Source: Pseudoalteromonas lipolytica (GTDB taxonomy: Bacteria; Pseudomonadota; Gammaproteobacteria; Enterobacterales; Alteromonadaceae). From it: DNA of 64,000 bases. The translations under genes and the position numbers were made by a program. Positions 1 through 7,961 of this stretch are shown here, one piece after another (the stretch's first letter is position 1; each line of letters opens with the position of its first letter). Location of the stretch: positions 568,108-632,107 of the forward strand of contig NZ_LJTC01000002.1 in assembly GCF_001306915.1 (NCBI RefSeq), given 5' to 3'. The notes below the pieces were generated by a model. That model worked only from the letters and a program-made list of their open reading frames with translations. It did no database searches and was not told the DNA's origin.

Positions 1-193
1 AATTGGTCAGCTTGTAGGTGAAAGTGGCCCTCTAAACACCTTTGGTGGTGTAGCAATTATGGCTTTCATCGCAGGTATTTGTTTATGGCTGTTGGCAGAC
101 AAACTTGTTGATTGGATGCATGATGCTGATACCTCTCAGGATGAGTTAGAAATTCTCGAAGAAGAATTAGAGATTACTGCTGACAAACAGTAA
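1..193 (+). CDS. C-terminal end of an integral membrane transporter (partial)
   Basis: The first 64 codons form an open frame that enters from the left edge and ends with TAA at 191-193. The visible part has one hydrophobic segment (about residues 15-32, GGVAIMAFIAGICLWLLAD) followed by an acidic cytoplasmic tail rich in Glu and Asp. This is the usual ending of a 12-14 helix secondary transporter. A proton-dependent oligopeptide (POT) or other MFS carrier is a plausible guess, but no diagnostic motif lies in the window. A terminator-like hairpin follows the stop. The membrane-protein call is safe; the family is not. Confidence 0.55.
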   Translation, partial: IGQLVGESGPLNTFGGVAIMAFIAGICLWLLADKLVDWMHDADTSQDELEILEEELEITADKQ

Positions 194-198
194 CCTTA

Positions 199-224
199 AG
201 CCCCACAGTTTATGCTGTGGGGCT
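199..224 (+). terminator. GC-rich hairpin after the partial transporter
   Basis: A perfect 10-bp stem AGCCCCACAG / CTGTGGGGCT with a 6-nt loop lies 5 bp after the stop codon. No U-run follows (next bases acgtacttcc), so it may be a weak or factor-assisted terminator. Confidence 0.55.
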
Positions 225-313
225 ACGTACTTCCCGCCGTTAGATCTTTACTAGTTAACTACACTCGATATCATTTCGTACTTTCGACTTCCCTATTTAA
301 ATATTCACTGAAA

Positions 314-348
314 TTGACAACCACTAACTTTGTAAACAATTCGATACA
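314..348 (+). promoter_or_regulatory. Candidate promoter and TyrR-like box upstream of hppD
   Basis: TTGACA at 314-319 is a perfect -35 hexamer, although no strong -10 sits at the right spacing. TGTAAA-N6-GATACA at 331-348 matches the TyrR/PhhR box TGTAAA-N6-TTTACA in the whole left half and 4 of 6 bases on the right. TyrR-type activators commonly control aromatic amino acid catabolism, so the position upstream of hppD makes sense. The rest of the 448-bp gap (194-641) holds only the hairpin at 199-224 and AT-rich DNA. An open frame at 365-610 has a TTG start and no ribosome site and is judged spurious. Confidence 0.35.
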
Positions 349-641
349 TTCACTCTAACTTTATTTGGCGAAAACAAAACGAATAAAATACAAAAAAGCT
401 TATAAATATCAGTTCATTAAATATTTATTAACGGCGCTTTATTTACTCTTTTTGATCTTTATTTTTACTATTTTCACTTCACATGATGAAATTAAAACCA
501 TTGTCTCATTAAATTTACAAAAGGGACTTTGGCTAAATAACGCTGTGATCTTCCCCAAATTGAATTTCTGGTTAATCATCCGCTCATTACATAACAATAA
601 TTCTTTTTAGCGCAGTGCTTATAATTGCGGGAGTAATGACA

Positions 642-1688
642 ATGAGCGAAGTAAATAATCCGTTAGGCCTAATGGGCATTGAATTCACTGAATACGCAAC
701 ACCTGATGCAGATTACATGGACAAAGTGTTTACTGATTTTGGCTTTTCAAAGCTAAAAAAATTCAAAGGTAAAGACATCGTTTACTATAACCAGCATGAC
801 ATTCATTTCTTACTAAACAATGAGCGTGAAGGTTTCTCTGCTGAATTTGCTAAAAGCCACGGCCCAGCAATCTGTTCTATGGGTTGGCGTGTAGAGAATG
901 CACAAAAAGCATTCGAGGTTGCTGTTGAGCGCGGTGCAAAACCTGCGACAGACTCAACTCACAAAAACTTACCATACCCTGCTATTTACGGTATCGGCGA
1001 CAGCTTAATTTATTTCATCGAGCAATTTGGCGACAAAGGTTCTATCTATGAGTCAGATTTTGAAGATTTAAACGAGCAAAACATTGTTGAAGACAAAGGC
1101 TTCATCCGTATCGACCATTTAACCAATAACGTTTATAAAGGCACGATGGAAACATGGGCTAACTTCTATAAAGACGTATTTGGTTTTACTGAAGTTCGTT
1201 ACTTTGACATTAAAGGTCAAAAAACAGCGTTATTATCTTACGCACTTAAATCTCCGTGCGGTACTTTCTCGATTCCAATCAATGAAGGTAAAGATAACAA
1301 CAACAACCAAATCGATGAGTACTTAAATGAGTACAATGGTCCGGGTGTACAGCATTTAGCATTCCTAACGAATGACCTAGTAAGTTCACTTGATAAGCTT
1401 GACCAATCAACGATTGCGACACTAGATATCATCCCAGAGTACTACGACACCATTTTTGACCGTGTGCCTTGGGTTAAAGAAGATAAAGAGAAGATCCGTA
1501 AGCATCAAATCCTTGTAGATAGCCAAAGCGAAAACTGTTATCTACTGCAAATTTTCTCGAAGAACCTATTTGGTCCTATCTTCATCGAGATGATCCAACG
1601 TGTAGATGACGGCGGTTTTGGTGAAGGTAACTTCCAAGCCCTTTTCGAGTCAATCGAGCGTGATCAAGAGCGTCGTGGTGTAATCTAA
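642..1688 (+). CDS. hppD: 4-hydroxyphenylpyruvate dioxygenase
   Basis: This non-heme Fe(II) enzyme converts 4-hydroxyphenylpyruvate to homogentisate, the second step of tyrosine degradation. The 348-residue protein has the two vicinal-oxygen-chelate halves of the family. The expected 2-His-1-Glu iron ligands are visible as His159 (RIDHLTNNV), His238 (GPGVQHLAF) and Glu316 (GPIFIEMIQR). The length is typical for bacterial HPPD. ATG at 642 is chosen because GGGAG at 629-633 is 8 bases upstream; an in-frame GTG at 615 has no ribosome site. A strong terminator separates it from fahA, so the two are adjacent but probably separate transcripts. Confidence 0.95.
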   Translation: MSEVNNPLGLMGIEFTEYATPDADYMDKVFTDFGFSKLKKFKGKDIVYYNQHDIHFLLNNEREGFSAEFAKSHGPAICSMGWRVENAQKAFEVAVERGAKPATDSTHKNLPYPAIYGIGDSLIYFIEQFGDKGSIYESDFEDLNEQNIVEDKGFIRIDHLTNNVYKGTMETWANFYKDVFGFTEVRYFDIKGQKTALLSYALKSPCGTFSIPINEGKDNNNNQIDEYLNEYNGPGVQHLAFLTNDLVSSLDKLDQSTIATLDIIPEYYDTIFDRVPWVKEDKEKIRKHQILVDSQSENCYLLQIFSKNLFGPIFIEMIQRVDDGGFGEGNFQALFESIERDQERRGVI

Positions 1689-1705
1689 ACCGCCATATTG
1701 CGCTT

Positions 1706-1734
1706 AAAAAGCAGCGTTTAACACGCTGCTTTTT
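1706..1734 (+). terminator. Rho-independent terminator after hppD
   Basis: The stem AAAAAGCAGCG / CGCTGCTTTTT has a 7-nt loop and ends in a U-run, 17 bp after the hppD stop. Confidence 0.85.
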
Positions 1735-1831
1735 GTCGTTTTAAATTCTGTTTTAAACTAACTGTTTAAATTGCGTTGATTGCCTCCATATAGATAACTA
1801 ATAAATCAGCGCGAACCAATAAGGAAAGAGT

Positions 1832-3145
1832 ATGAGCCTAATTAACGAAACCCACGATATTAATCTAAAAAGCTGGGTTGCATCTGCTAACGAAGCGAAC
1901 TGTGACTTCCCAATTCAAAACCTTCCTTTTGCAGAAGTACGTCGTAAAAATTCAGATGAAGCGTTCCGTGGCGCTGTAGCTATTGGTGATCAAGTTATCG
2001 ACTTAGCAAAAGTAAATGAACTTGGTTTATTCTCTGGTGATGCACAGATTGCCGTTAAAGCTGCAAGCCAAGCTACACTCAATGAATTTATGGGTCTTGG
2101 TCAGCAGTATTGGTCTGCACTGCGTCTAGCGTTATCAAAAGCACTTCGTGAAGGTGCCAGTGAGCAAGCGCAATTAAGCGAAGCGCTTATCGCTCAAGCT
2201 GACATCGAATTTGCACTACCGTGCCGTATTGGTGATTACACTGACTTTTATACCTCTATTTACCACGCAACAGCGGTAGGTAGTCTATTCCGCCCTGATA
2301 ACCCACTTCTACCTAACTACAAATGGGTACCAATTGGTTATCACGGCCGTTCATCGTCAATTGATGTATCTGGTCAAACGTTCCACCGCCCTAACGGTCA
2401 AACTAAAGCGCCAGATGCAGAAGTCCCTTCATTCGGCCCTTGTAAACGCCTTGACTACGAACTTGAGTTAGGTATTTACCTTGGTAAAGGTAATGAATTA
2501 GGCGATGCAATTGCCATTGAAAATGCTGAAAACCACGTATTTGGATTCTGTGTATTTAATGACTGGTCTGCACGTGATTTACAAGCGTGGGAATACCAGC
2601 CGCTTGGTCCATTCCTTGCGAAAAACTTCGCTTCGACAGTATCACCTTGGATTGTTACGACAGAAGCACTGGCACCATTTAGAACAAACTGGACACGTGA
2701 CGAAAACGATCCACAACCAATGGATTATTTAGAGTCAGCTCATAACCGTGAGTTTGGTGCATTTGATATCAAAATGGATGTGCAAATTGAAACTGAAAAG
2801 ATGCGTGCAGCCGGCGAAGCACCAACACAAGTATCTAAATCAAGCTTCAAGCACTCTTACTGGACAGTTGCGCAAATGGTGACTCACCACACTGTAAATG
2901 GCTGTAACTTTCAACCAGGCGATATGTTAGGTTCGGGTACGCAATCAGGCCCTGAGCACGAAGAAGCAGGTTCATTATTAGAGCTTTCTCGCGGTGGTAA
3001 AGAAAAGATCACCCTTGCTAATGGTGAGCAGCGTGCTTTCTTAGAAGACGGCGACAACGTAATTATGCGTGGTTGGTGCGAAAAAGACGGTTTTGCACGA
3101 ATTGGTTTTGGTTCAGTTGAAGGAACCGTGCTACCTGCTAAATAA
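1832..3145 (+). CDS. fahA: Fumarylacetoacetase
   Basis: This enzyme hydrolyses fumarylacetoacetate to fumarate and acetoacetate, the last step of tyrosine and homogentisate degradation. The 437-residue length fits the family (about 420-440). The catalytic region DFYTSIYHA holds the metal-ligand Asp138 and general-base His145. The family signatures YHGRSSSI and RLDYELELG follow, with GSGTQSGP near the C-terminus. AAGGAA at 1821-1826 lies 5 bases before the ATG. It follows hppD directly, but homogentisate dioxygenase and maleylacetoacetate isomerase are not between them. Confidence 0.95.
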   Translation: MSLINETHDINLKSWVASANEANCDFPIQNLPFAEVRRKNSDEAFRGAVAIGDQVIDLAKVNELGLFSGDAQIAVKAASQATLNEFMGLGQQYWSALRLALSKALREGASEQAQLSEALIAQADIEFALPCRIGDYTDFYTSIYHATAVGSLFRPDNPLLPNYKWVPIGYHGRSSSIDVSGQTFHRPNGQTKAPDAEVPSFGPCKRLDYELELGIYLGKGNELGDAIAIENAENHVFGFCVFNDWSARDLQAWEYQPLGPFLAKNFASTVSPWIVTTEALAPFRTNWTRDENDPQPMDYLESAHNREFGAFDIKMDVQIETEKMRAAGEAPTQVSKSSFKHSYWTVAQMVTHHTVNGCNFQPGDMLGSGTQSGPEHEEAGSLLELSRGGKEKITLANGEQRAFLEDGDNVIMRGWCEKDGFARIGFGSVEGTVLPAK

Positions 3146-3181
3146 AAGTAACTCACTATTTTTATTTACAGAACAAGTGTT

Positions 3182-3207
3182 AAGGGCATTTTTTGCCCTT
3201 TTTTTTG
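3182..3207 (+). terminator. Rho-independent terminator after fahA
   Basis: The stem AAGGGCA / TGCCCTT is followed by a run of eight T, 37 bp after the fahA stop. Confidence 0.85.
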
Positions 3208-3295
3208 TGCTTTTTCAGCTGAGTTACAATTTTTTGCTGGCTTTTTTAACTGAGGTTGCTATCTTAACTCGGTTATTAGTTAAATTTTGTACGCC

Positions 3296-4447
3296 ATGTT
3301 AGTTAAACTTAAGTCTTTTTATCGCACGTTTTTTCCAGCTCGACAGCTGTTGATCCGTCAAAATGGCGAAGTAAAACACTTGGTATTAGCGCCTTGGCTA
3401 CAATTGACGACCTTAATGGTTATTTTAATAGCCATTGCTTGGCTTAGTATCTCAACACTTCAAATCATTTCACAAGCAGACAAGATAACCAGCATTGAGC
3501 AAAAACAGGTTACCAAGCAGCAAGAGTGGAAAAAGCAGCACTTTCAACAGCAAGCTGCCTATGAAAAACAATTAGAGCAACTAGCAATTCTTGAGCAAAA
3601 ACAAGCGCTATTGCAAAGCATGATTGAATCACTACCAGAATCGATGAACAAACCCACCTTGCCAAACGATGCTGAACCTCTACTTTTACCGATTAAAGAA
3701 AATGCTGAAGATTTTCATGCTCCTTTAGAAGATGAGCAGCAACCAAAACAAGTAAAACACTTAGAAAGTATGACTGAGCGTTTGGCACGTCTTGATGCGG
3801 CTTATAATCGTAGTTTCGTAGTGCTAGATGAACAAATCAAATTACGCCATCAAGAAATTGTTGCCATGCTCGAAGGGGCTGGTCTTGATAGCAGTCTAGC
3901 CAATACCTCAATACTTGAAAGCTCAGACACAGCCCAGGGTGGCCCGTTAGACTTGTTTGACGAATCAAGAATTCCTGCTGAATTTCTAGCAATTGCCGAC
4001 AACTTACTAGCGTTAAACAACCTAGAAAACTTGCTGAGTGAGTTACCACAAACACTCCCTGCTGCTGACTACTATATTTCTAGCAGTTTTGGCTTACGCA
4101 AAGACCCAATGAATGGCCGCCGTGCTTTTCATAAAGGTGTTGATTTAGCCGGTTGGCATAAAACCGAAATTTTTGCTCCAGCCGATGGCACCGTACTTCG
4201 TGCAGGTCGTAATGGCGGCTATGGCAACTTTATCGAACTACAACACAAAAATGGCTTCGTTACTCGCTTCGGCCACCTTAATAAAATTAAGGTTAAAAAA
4301 GGCCAAACAGTAACTAAAGATGATGTCATCGGTTTAATGGGTAGTACTGGCCGTAGTACCAGTACCCACCTACATTACGAAGTTTTAGTGAATGGCAAAC
4401 ATGTCAATCCAGTTAAAATAACAAAGGCGCTTTCTCGTGTTCGGTAA
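3296..4447 (+). CDS. M23-family (LytM) peptidoglycan endopeptidase, membrane anchored
   Basis: This is a predicted zinc endopeptidase of 383 residues that cleaves peptidoglycan cross-bridges in the periplasm. One N-terminal membrane span (about residues 33-53) is followed by a Gln/Glu-rich coiled coil (about 60-110), a linker, and a C-terminal LytM domain. The metal motifs are intact: HKGVD (His279, Asp283) and HLHYE (His358, His360), so it should be active. ATG at 3296 is preferred over an in-frame TTG at 3287; neither has a clear ribosome site. The 3' end overlaps the bactofilin gene by 11 bp, a widespread pairing in which the bactofilin scaffold positions the hydrolase. Confidence 0.85.
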   Translation: MLVKLKSFYRTFFPARQLLIRQNGEVKHLVLAPWLQLTTLMVILIAIAWLSISTLQIISQADKITSIEQKQVTKQQEWKKQHFQQQAAYEKQLEQLAILEQKQALLQSMIESLPESMNKPTLPNDAEPLLLPIKENAEDFHAPLEDEQQPKQVKHLESMTERLARLDAAYNRSFVVLDEQIKLRHQEIVAMLEGAGLDSSLANTSILESSDTAQGGPLDLFDESRIPAEFLAIADNLLALNNLENLLSELPQTLPAADYYISSSFGLRKDPMNGRRAFHKGVDLAGWHKTEIFAPADGTVLRAGRNGGYGNFIELQHKNGFVTRFGHLNKIKVKKGQTVTKDDVIGLMGSTGRSTSTHLHYEVLVNGKHVNPVKITKALSRVR

Positions 4448-4919
4448 AAAAAAACAATCAACAGCTAGTTCGTCTGGCTCATCATTAAAAAGAACCAACC
4501 ATACTCCTTCTATTATTTCTGAAGACGTACGCTTAACAGGTAGCCTTACCAGCCAAGGTGAGGTTCAACTTGATGGTCGTATCGAAGGCGACTTACATGT
4601 TAAACACTTAGTGATTGGTCACACAGGTATGATTGAAGGTGTTATCGAAGCAGACAGTGTGGTCGTAAAAGGTAAAATCATTGGTTCACTCATTGCCAAC
4701 AAAGTGACAATTGAAAGTACTGCTGAAGTCCATGGTGATGTATTTCACGACACTTTAAGTATTGAAGCCGGAGCTATCATTGAAGGCAGCTTAAAACATC
4801 GTCACGAAGAAGATAATGTGGCGCCTATTAAGCCTGAAGAACAAACGAGTACTTCAATATTGGCTGATGATGACAACGACTTGTCGTTTGTAAACAAACA
4901 AGCCGCTGATAAGTCTTAA
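4437..4919 (+). CDS. Bactofilin (polymer-forming cytoskeletal protein)
   Basis: This 160-residue protein has a basic Ser-rich N-terminal tail, a central bactofilin domain (about residues 25-120) made of short Gly/Ile/Val repeats of a right-handed beta-helix (GEVQLDGRIEGDL, GSLIANKVTIES), and an acidic C-terminal tail. Bactofilins polymerise without nucleotide at the inner membrane and localise cell-wall enzymes. The start is GTG at 4437 with AAAGG at 4423-4427 inside the upstream M23 gene, which suggests translational coupling. Its stop shares the tetranucleotide TTAA (4916-4919) with the stop of the convergent gene. Confidence 0.88.
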   Translation: MFGKKKQSTASSSGSSLKRTNHTPSIISEDVRLTGSLTSQGEVQLDGRIEGDLHVKHLVIGHTGMIEGVIEADSVVVKGKIIGSLIANKVTIESTAEVHGDVFHDTLSIEAGAIIEGSLKHRHEEDNVAPIKPEEQTSTSILADDDNDLSFVNKQAADKS

Positions 4920-5392
4920 CGTTTTTTGGCGGTTACATACATAGTAATATCCGCGGTGAAGACAAGTTCATCGCGGCTATTGTAAACCTTAACGGGCACA
5001 AGCAAATCCTGCTTTTCTAGCCACTCACTCGGCACGTCTATCTGTGCAACTGCACGCATGTCTGTATCAATTTTTGCTAGGTAGTTCACTGTCATGCCTT
5101 TTGGGATCCAGCGATGCGTTTTTGCCGGCACAGTTGCATCAACCATTAAGCCAGCACAAAGCTCTGCCACATTGCACTGTGCAATTGCATGGATGGTACC
5201 AATGTGATTATGGATTGCGCGGCGATTTTTAACAATTGCACTGCAATGCCCAGCAGTCAAATTTGTGATCAATGGCTTTATAGACCCAAAGTAAGGTGCT
5301 TTAAAGCACACGGCTTTACTAAACAACCAGTTACCTTTCGGCAATGACTGACACTTAGTCCAAATTTTTAATAATGATGATGGTGAGCTCAC
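4916..5392 (-). CDS. DUF4442-type hotdog-fold protein (putative thioesterase)
   Basis: This 158-residue protein resembles DUF4442, a branch of the hotdog superfamily. The conserved central stretch HNHIGTIHAIAQCNVAEL resembles the HNHxGTxHA core of PaaI/YiiD-like acyl-CoA thioesterases. The substrate is unknown. The start is GTG (5390-5392 on the reverse strand); the nearby upstream ATG is out of frame. It converges on the bactofilin gene with a 4-bp overlap of stop codons. It is probably monocistronic. Confidence 0.7.
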   Translation of the reverse strand: MSSPSSLLKIWTKCQSLPKGNWLFSKAVCFKAPYFGSIKPLITNLTAGHCSAIVKNRRAIHNHIGTIHAIAQCNVAELCAGLMVDATVPAKTHRWIPKGMTVNYLAKIDTDMRAVAQIDVPSEWLEKQDLLVPVKVYNSRDELVFTADITMYVTAKKR

Positions 5393-5569
5393 GACGTTTA
5401 TCCATTATTTTTATGATGTAAGATAAAAAACTAACACATCAGACCAGATAGCGAAATGGAAATTTTTTGTAAGCAGTTTTAATGATTACGTATGTATTAC
5501 ACTTTTAGCCAAGTGAACGCTTTTCTTTTCCTTTAGGGGCACATAAAATACCGTTTTAAAGGAGAGCGA

Positions 5570-6742
5570 ATGCAGTCACGCCAGCACAAAAACCTCAGCT
5601 TACTATTTATTCTTGGCCTTCTGGTTATCTTTAGCCCGTTAGCAATAGATATTTACTTACCCGCATTTCCGACCATTGCAGAACAATTCAGCGCTTCAGA
5701 AAAGCAAATTCAGCAAACCGTCGCTATTTTTATGCTTACCGTCGGGCTTGGACAGCTCATTGCAGGGCCATTAGCAGATAAATTTGGTCGTAAGCCTGTG
5801 GCAATCACCGGTGTGACAATTTATGGTTTAGCGGCGTTTGGCGCGTATCTGGCACCTGATTTTGCAACCCTGATGATTGCAAGAGCACTGCAAGGTTTGG
5901 GGGCCTGTGCCACATTTGTAGTAGCCTTTGCCATTGTAAGAGATCGATTTGGTAGTGAACGCAGCGGCCAAATTATTACTTATCTTAACGGTATCGTTTG
6001 CTTTATCCCTGCCCTCGCGCCAATTTTAGGCGCTTGGCTCACAGTACAGTTTGGCTGGCGCATGAACTTTTTATTCATGGCTGTATTTGCACTCATTGGT
6101 TTATTCATAACCTTGTTAATGTATAAAGAAACCCGCCCTGCAGATAGTGTATATAGTGGTCATATTCTTGACCTGCGCCGTTTTATGCCAATTATCAGCA
6201 CGCCATTGTTTTTATTCCATAGCTTAATTTGCTTGGTAACTATGTCGGCTATTTTAGTCTTCGTTACGCTAGCACCTGGCTGGCTTATTACAGAATTAGG
6301 TGGCAGTGTTACCGACTTTACTTTCTGGTTTACCTGTAATGCGGTATTGAGCATTGTGGCAAGCTTTATAATGCCACTGTACATCAAACGTCAACCAAAA
6401 CGCGCGCTAAAAGCAGGACTCCTGCTGCTTGTAATCGCAGGAGCCTTAATGTTGGCCTTTAGCCAACAACGTACTGCGCTTGCGTTGATGTTTCCGATGT
6501 TTATTGCTGCGTTTGGTTTTGCACTGACACTTGGCTCATCAGCAGGCCGTGCATTAAGTTTGTTCCCTAAACAAGCAGGTACGGCTTCAGCACTTATAGG
6601 CTTAATGCAAATGAGTGGCGCAAGTTTATTAGTGTTTATAACGCAATTGTTAAATTTGACTACACCGGTATTAATTGGCGTACATTTTTTAATGCTCATC
6701 CCATTTGCCTACTTATTGATCAAACATAAGCATTTGTCATAA
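5570..6742 (+). CDS. Bcr/CflA-type multidrug efflux MFS transporter
   Basis: This 390-residue protein has 12 predicted membrane helices and the DHA1 signatures of the Bcr/CflA branch: the opening SPLAIDIYLPAFPTI, motif A GPLADKFGRKP after helix 2, and the helix-4/5 region ALQGLGACATFVVAFAIVRD. E. coli Bcr exports bicyclomycin and sulfonamides; the substrate here cannot be predicted. AAGGAGAG lies immediately upstream of the ATG. The gene stands alone with its own terminator. Confidence 0.88.
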   Translation: MQSRQHKNLSLLFILGLLVIFSPLAIDIYLPAFPTIAEQFSASEKQIQQTVAIFMLTVGLGQLIAGPLADKFGRKPVAITGVTIYGLAAFGAYLAPDFATLMIARALQGLGACATFVVAFAIVRDRFGSERSGQIITYLNGIVCFIPALAPILGAWLTVQFGWRMNFLFMAVFALIGLFITLLMYKETRPADSVYSGHILDLRRFMPIISTPLFLFHSLICLVTMSAILVFVTLAPGWLITELGGSVTDFTFWFTCNAVLSIVASFIMPLYIKRQPKRALKAGLLLLVIAGALMLAFSQQRTALALMFPMFIAAFGFALTLGSSAGRALSLFPKQAGTASALIGLMQMSGASLLVFITQLLNLTTPVLIGVHFLMLIPFAYLLIKHKHLS

Positions 6743-6745
6743 ATC

Positions 6746-6770
6746 AGCGGGCATTGATTGCCCGCTTTTT
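6746..6770 (+). terminator. Rho-independent terminator after the Bcr-like gene
   Basis: The stem AGCGGGCA / TGCCCGCT is followed by TTTTTCTTTTTC. Confidence 0.85.
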
Positions 6771-6823
6771 CTTTTTCTAGAAGCTTGTTAAAATCAACTA
6801 CCTAGCTTTTTATCTTTGTGCCG

Positions 6824-7456
6824 ATGATCAATCCAGAATTTCTACTGTCGTTTTTAGGCGCCAGCTTTTTAATTGCCGTAGCCCCCGGCCCTTCTAATGC
6901 ATTTTTAATGGCACAAACCTTTGCCAATGGCCGTAAAGCCGGAATGCAAAGTGCCTTTGGTTTTGCCTTAGGTGGTGTAGTGCATACTTTTTTTGCGGTG
7001 GTGGGTTTAACAGCAATCTTAAAAGCATCGACTGTTGCCTATACCACAGTCCAGTATTTAGGTGCGGCGTACCTGTTCTATTTAGGCGTAATGACGCTAA
7101 AAGACACCTTTACACAGCCTGAGTCAGAGTGCGACGAAAAGCCTCATGTAAGTACCAGTAAAAAGCAAAATGTGATGCTTCAAGCAATGATGACCGAGGT
7201 ACTCAATCCTAAAGTCGCCTTATTCTTTATTGCGTTTATTCCGCAGTTCGTCGATCCGAGCTTATCTTCAACGACCTTTCAGCTCGCTTTTTTTGGCTTA
7301 CTCTACCCGCTTTTTGCTTTTCCGATCGACTGCACGTATATTTATTTCGGCGATAAGATAGCCAGTTATTTTCGTGAGCACCCACAAACCCAAATTTGGA
7401 TTGATCGGATCACAGGACTGGTGTTTATTGCATTAGCAATTAACCTATTGATATAA
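6824..7456 (+). CDS. LysE/RhtB-family amino acid exporter
   Basis: This 210-residue inner-membrane protein has six predicted helices. The family signature near the N-terminus is present (FLIAVAPGPSNAFLMAQ), as is the mid-protein MTEVLNPKVALFFIAFIPQF motif of the LysE/RhtB superfamily, whose members export amino acids such as homoserine, threonine or lysine. ATG 6824 is taken as the start; an in-frame GTG at 6818 is equally possible and neither has a good ribosome site. It lies 8 bp upstream of mgsA, so the two are probably co-transcribed, although no functional link is obvious. Confidence 0.85.
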   Translation: MINPEFLLSFLGASFLIAVAPGPSNAFLMAQTFANGRKAGMQSAFGFALGGVVHTFFAVVGLTAILKASTVAYTTVQYLGAAYLFYLGVMTLKDTFTQPESECDEKPHVSTSKKQNVMLQAMMTEVLNPKVALFFIAFIPQFVDPSLSSTTFQLAFFGLLYPLFAFPIDCTYIYFGDKIASYFREHPQTQIWIDRITGLVFIALAINLLI

Positions 7457-7464
7457 GAGCACTT

Positions 7465-7929
7465 ATGGAACAAAAACAACAAGCCTTACCAGCCAAAAAG
7501 AATATTGCCCTCGTAGCCCATGATGGCAAAAAAGCAGCTCTTCAGGCGTGGTGTGAAAAACACCAAGACATTTTAAGTAAGCACACGCTGTACGGTACGG
7601 GTACAACCGGTCATTTAATCGAACGTACAACAGGGCTTGAAGTGATTAAGCTGCTAAGCGGCCCTATGGGTGGCGATCAACAACTCGGTGCTAAAATTGC
7701 TGAACATGAAGTGCACATGCTGGTGTTTTTCTGGGATCCACTTGCATCGCAGCCACACGACCCAGATGTAAAAGCATTACTGCGTTTAGCTGCGGTTTGG
7801 AATATTCCTGTTGCTTGTAATGAAGTCAGTGCCGATATGCTATTAAGCTCACCTATGATGGAAACTGAGTTGTGCCGCACGTTGCCAGATTACGAAAAAT
7901 ACCTCGCAACGCGCCAAGTGACTCTTTAG
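7465..7929 (+). CDS. mgsA: Methylglyoxal synthase
   Basis: This enzyme converts dihydroxyacetone phosphate to methylglyoxal and phosphate, a bypass of lower glycolysis that relieves sugar-phosphate stress. The 154-residue protein carries the family residues almost at the E. coli positions: His19-Asp20 near the N-terminus, catalytic Asp71 in GPMGGDQQ, and His98 in SQPHDPD. The length is typical. It follows the LysE-type gene after 8 bp. The product is toxic, and a DJ-1/PfpI-type protein that could in principle detoxify it is encoded at 24.2 kb. Confidence 0.93.
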   Translation: MEQKQQALPAKKNIALVAHDGKKAALQAWCEKHQDILSKHTLYGTGTTGHLIERTTGLEVIKLLSGPMGGDQQLGAKIAEHEVHMLVFFWDPLASQPHDPDVKALLRLAAVWNIPVACNEVSADMLLSSPMMETELCRTLPDYEKYLATRQVTL

Positions 7930-7961
7930 TTCTATAAGTCGATATATCAAAGTGGGGGCTA

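Noticed and set aside
365..610. 81-codon frame upstream of hppD
   Set aside because: TTG start, no ribosome site, low-complexity Lys/Phe/Ile composition expected from AT-rich DNA, and no family resemblance.
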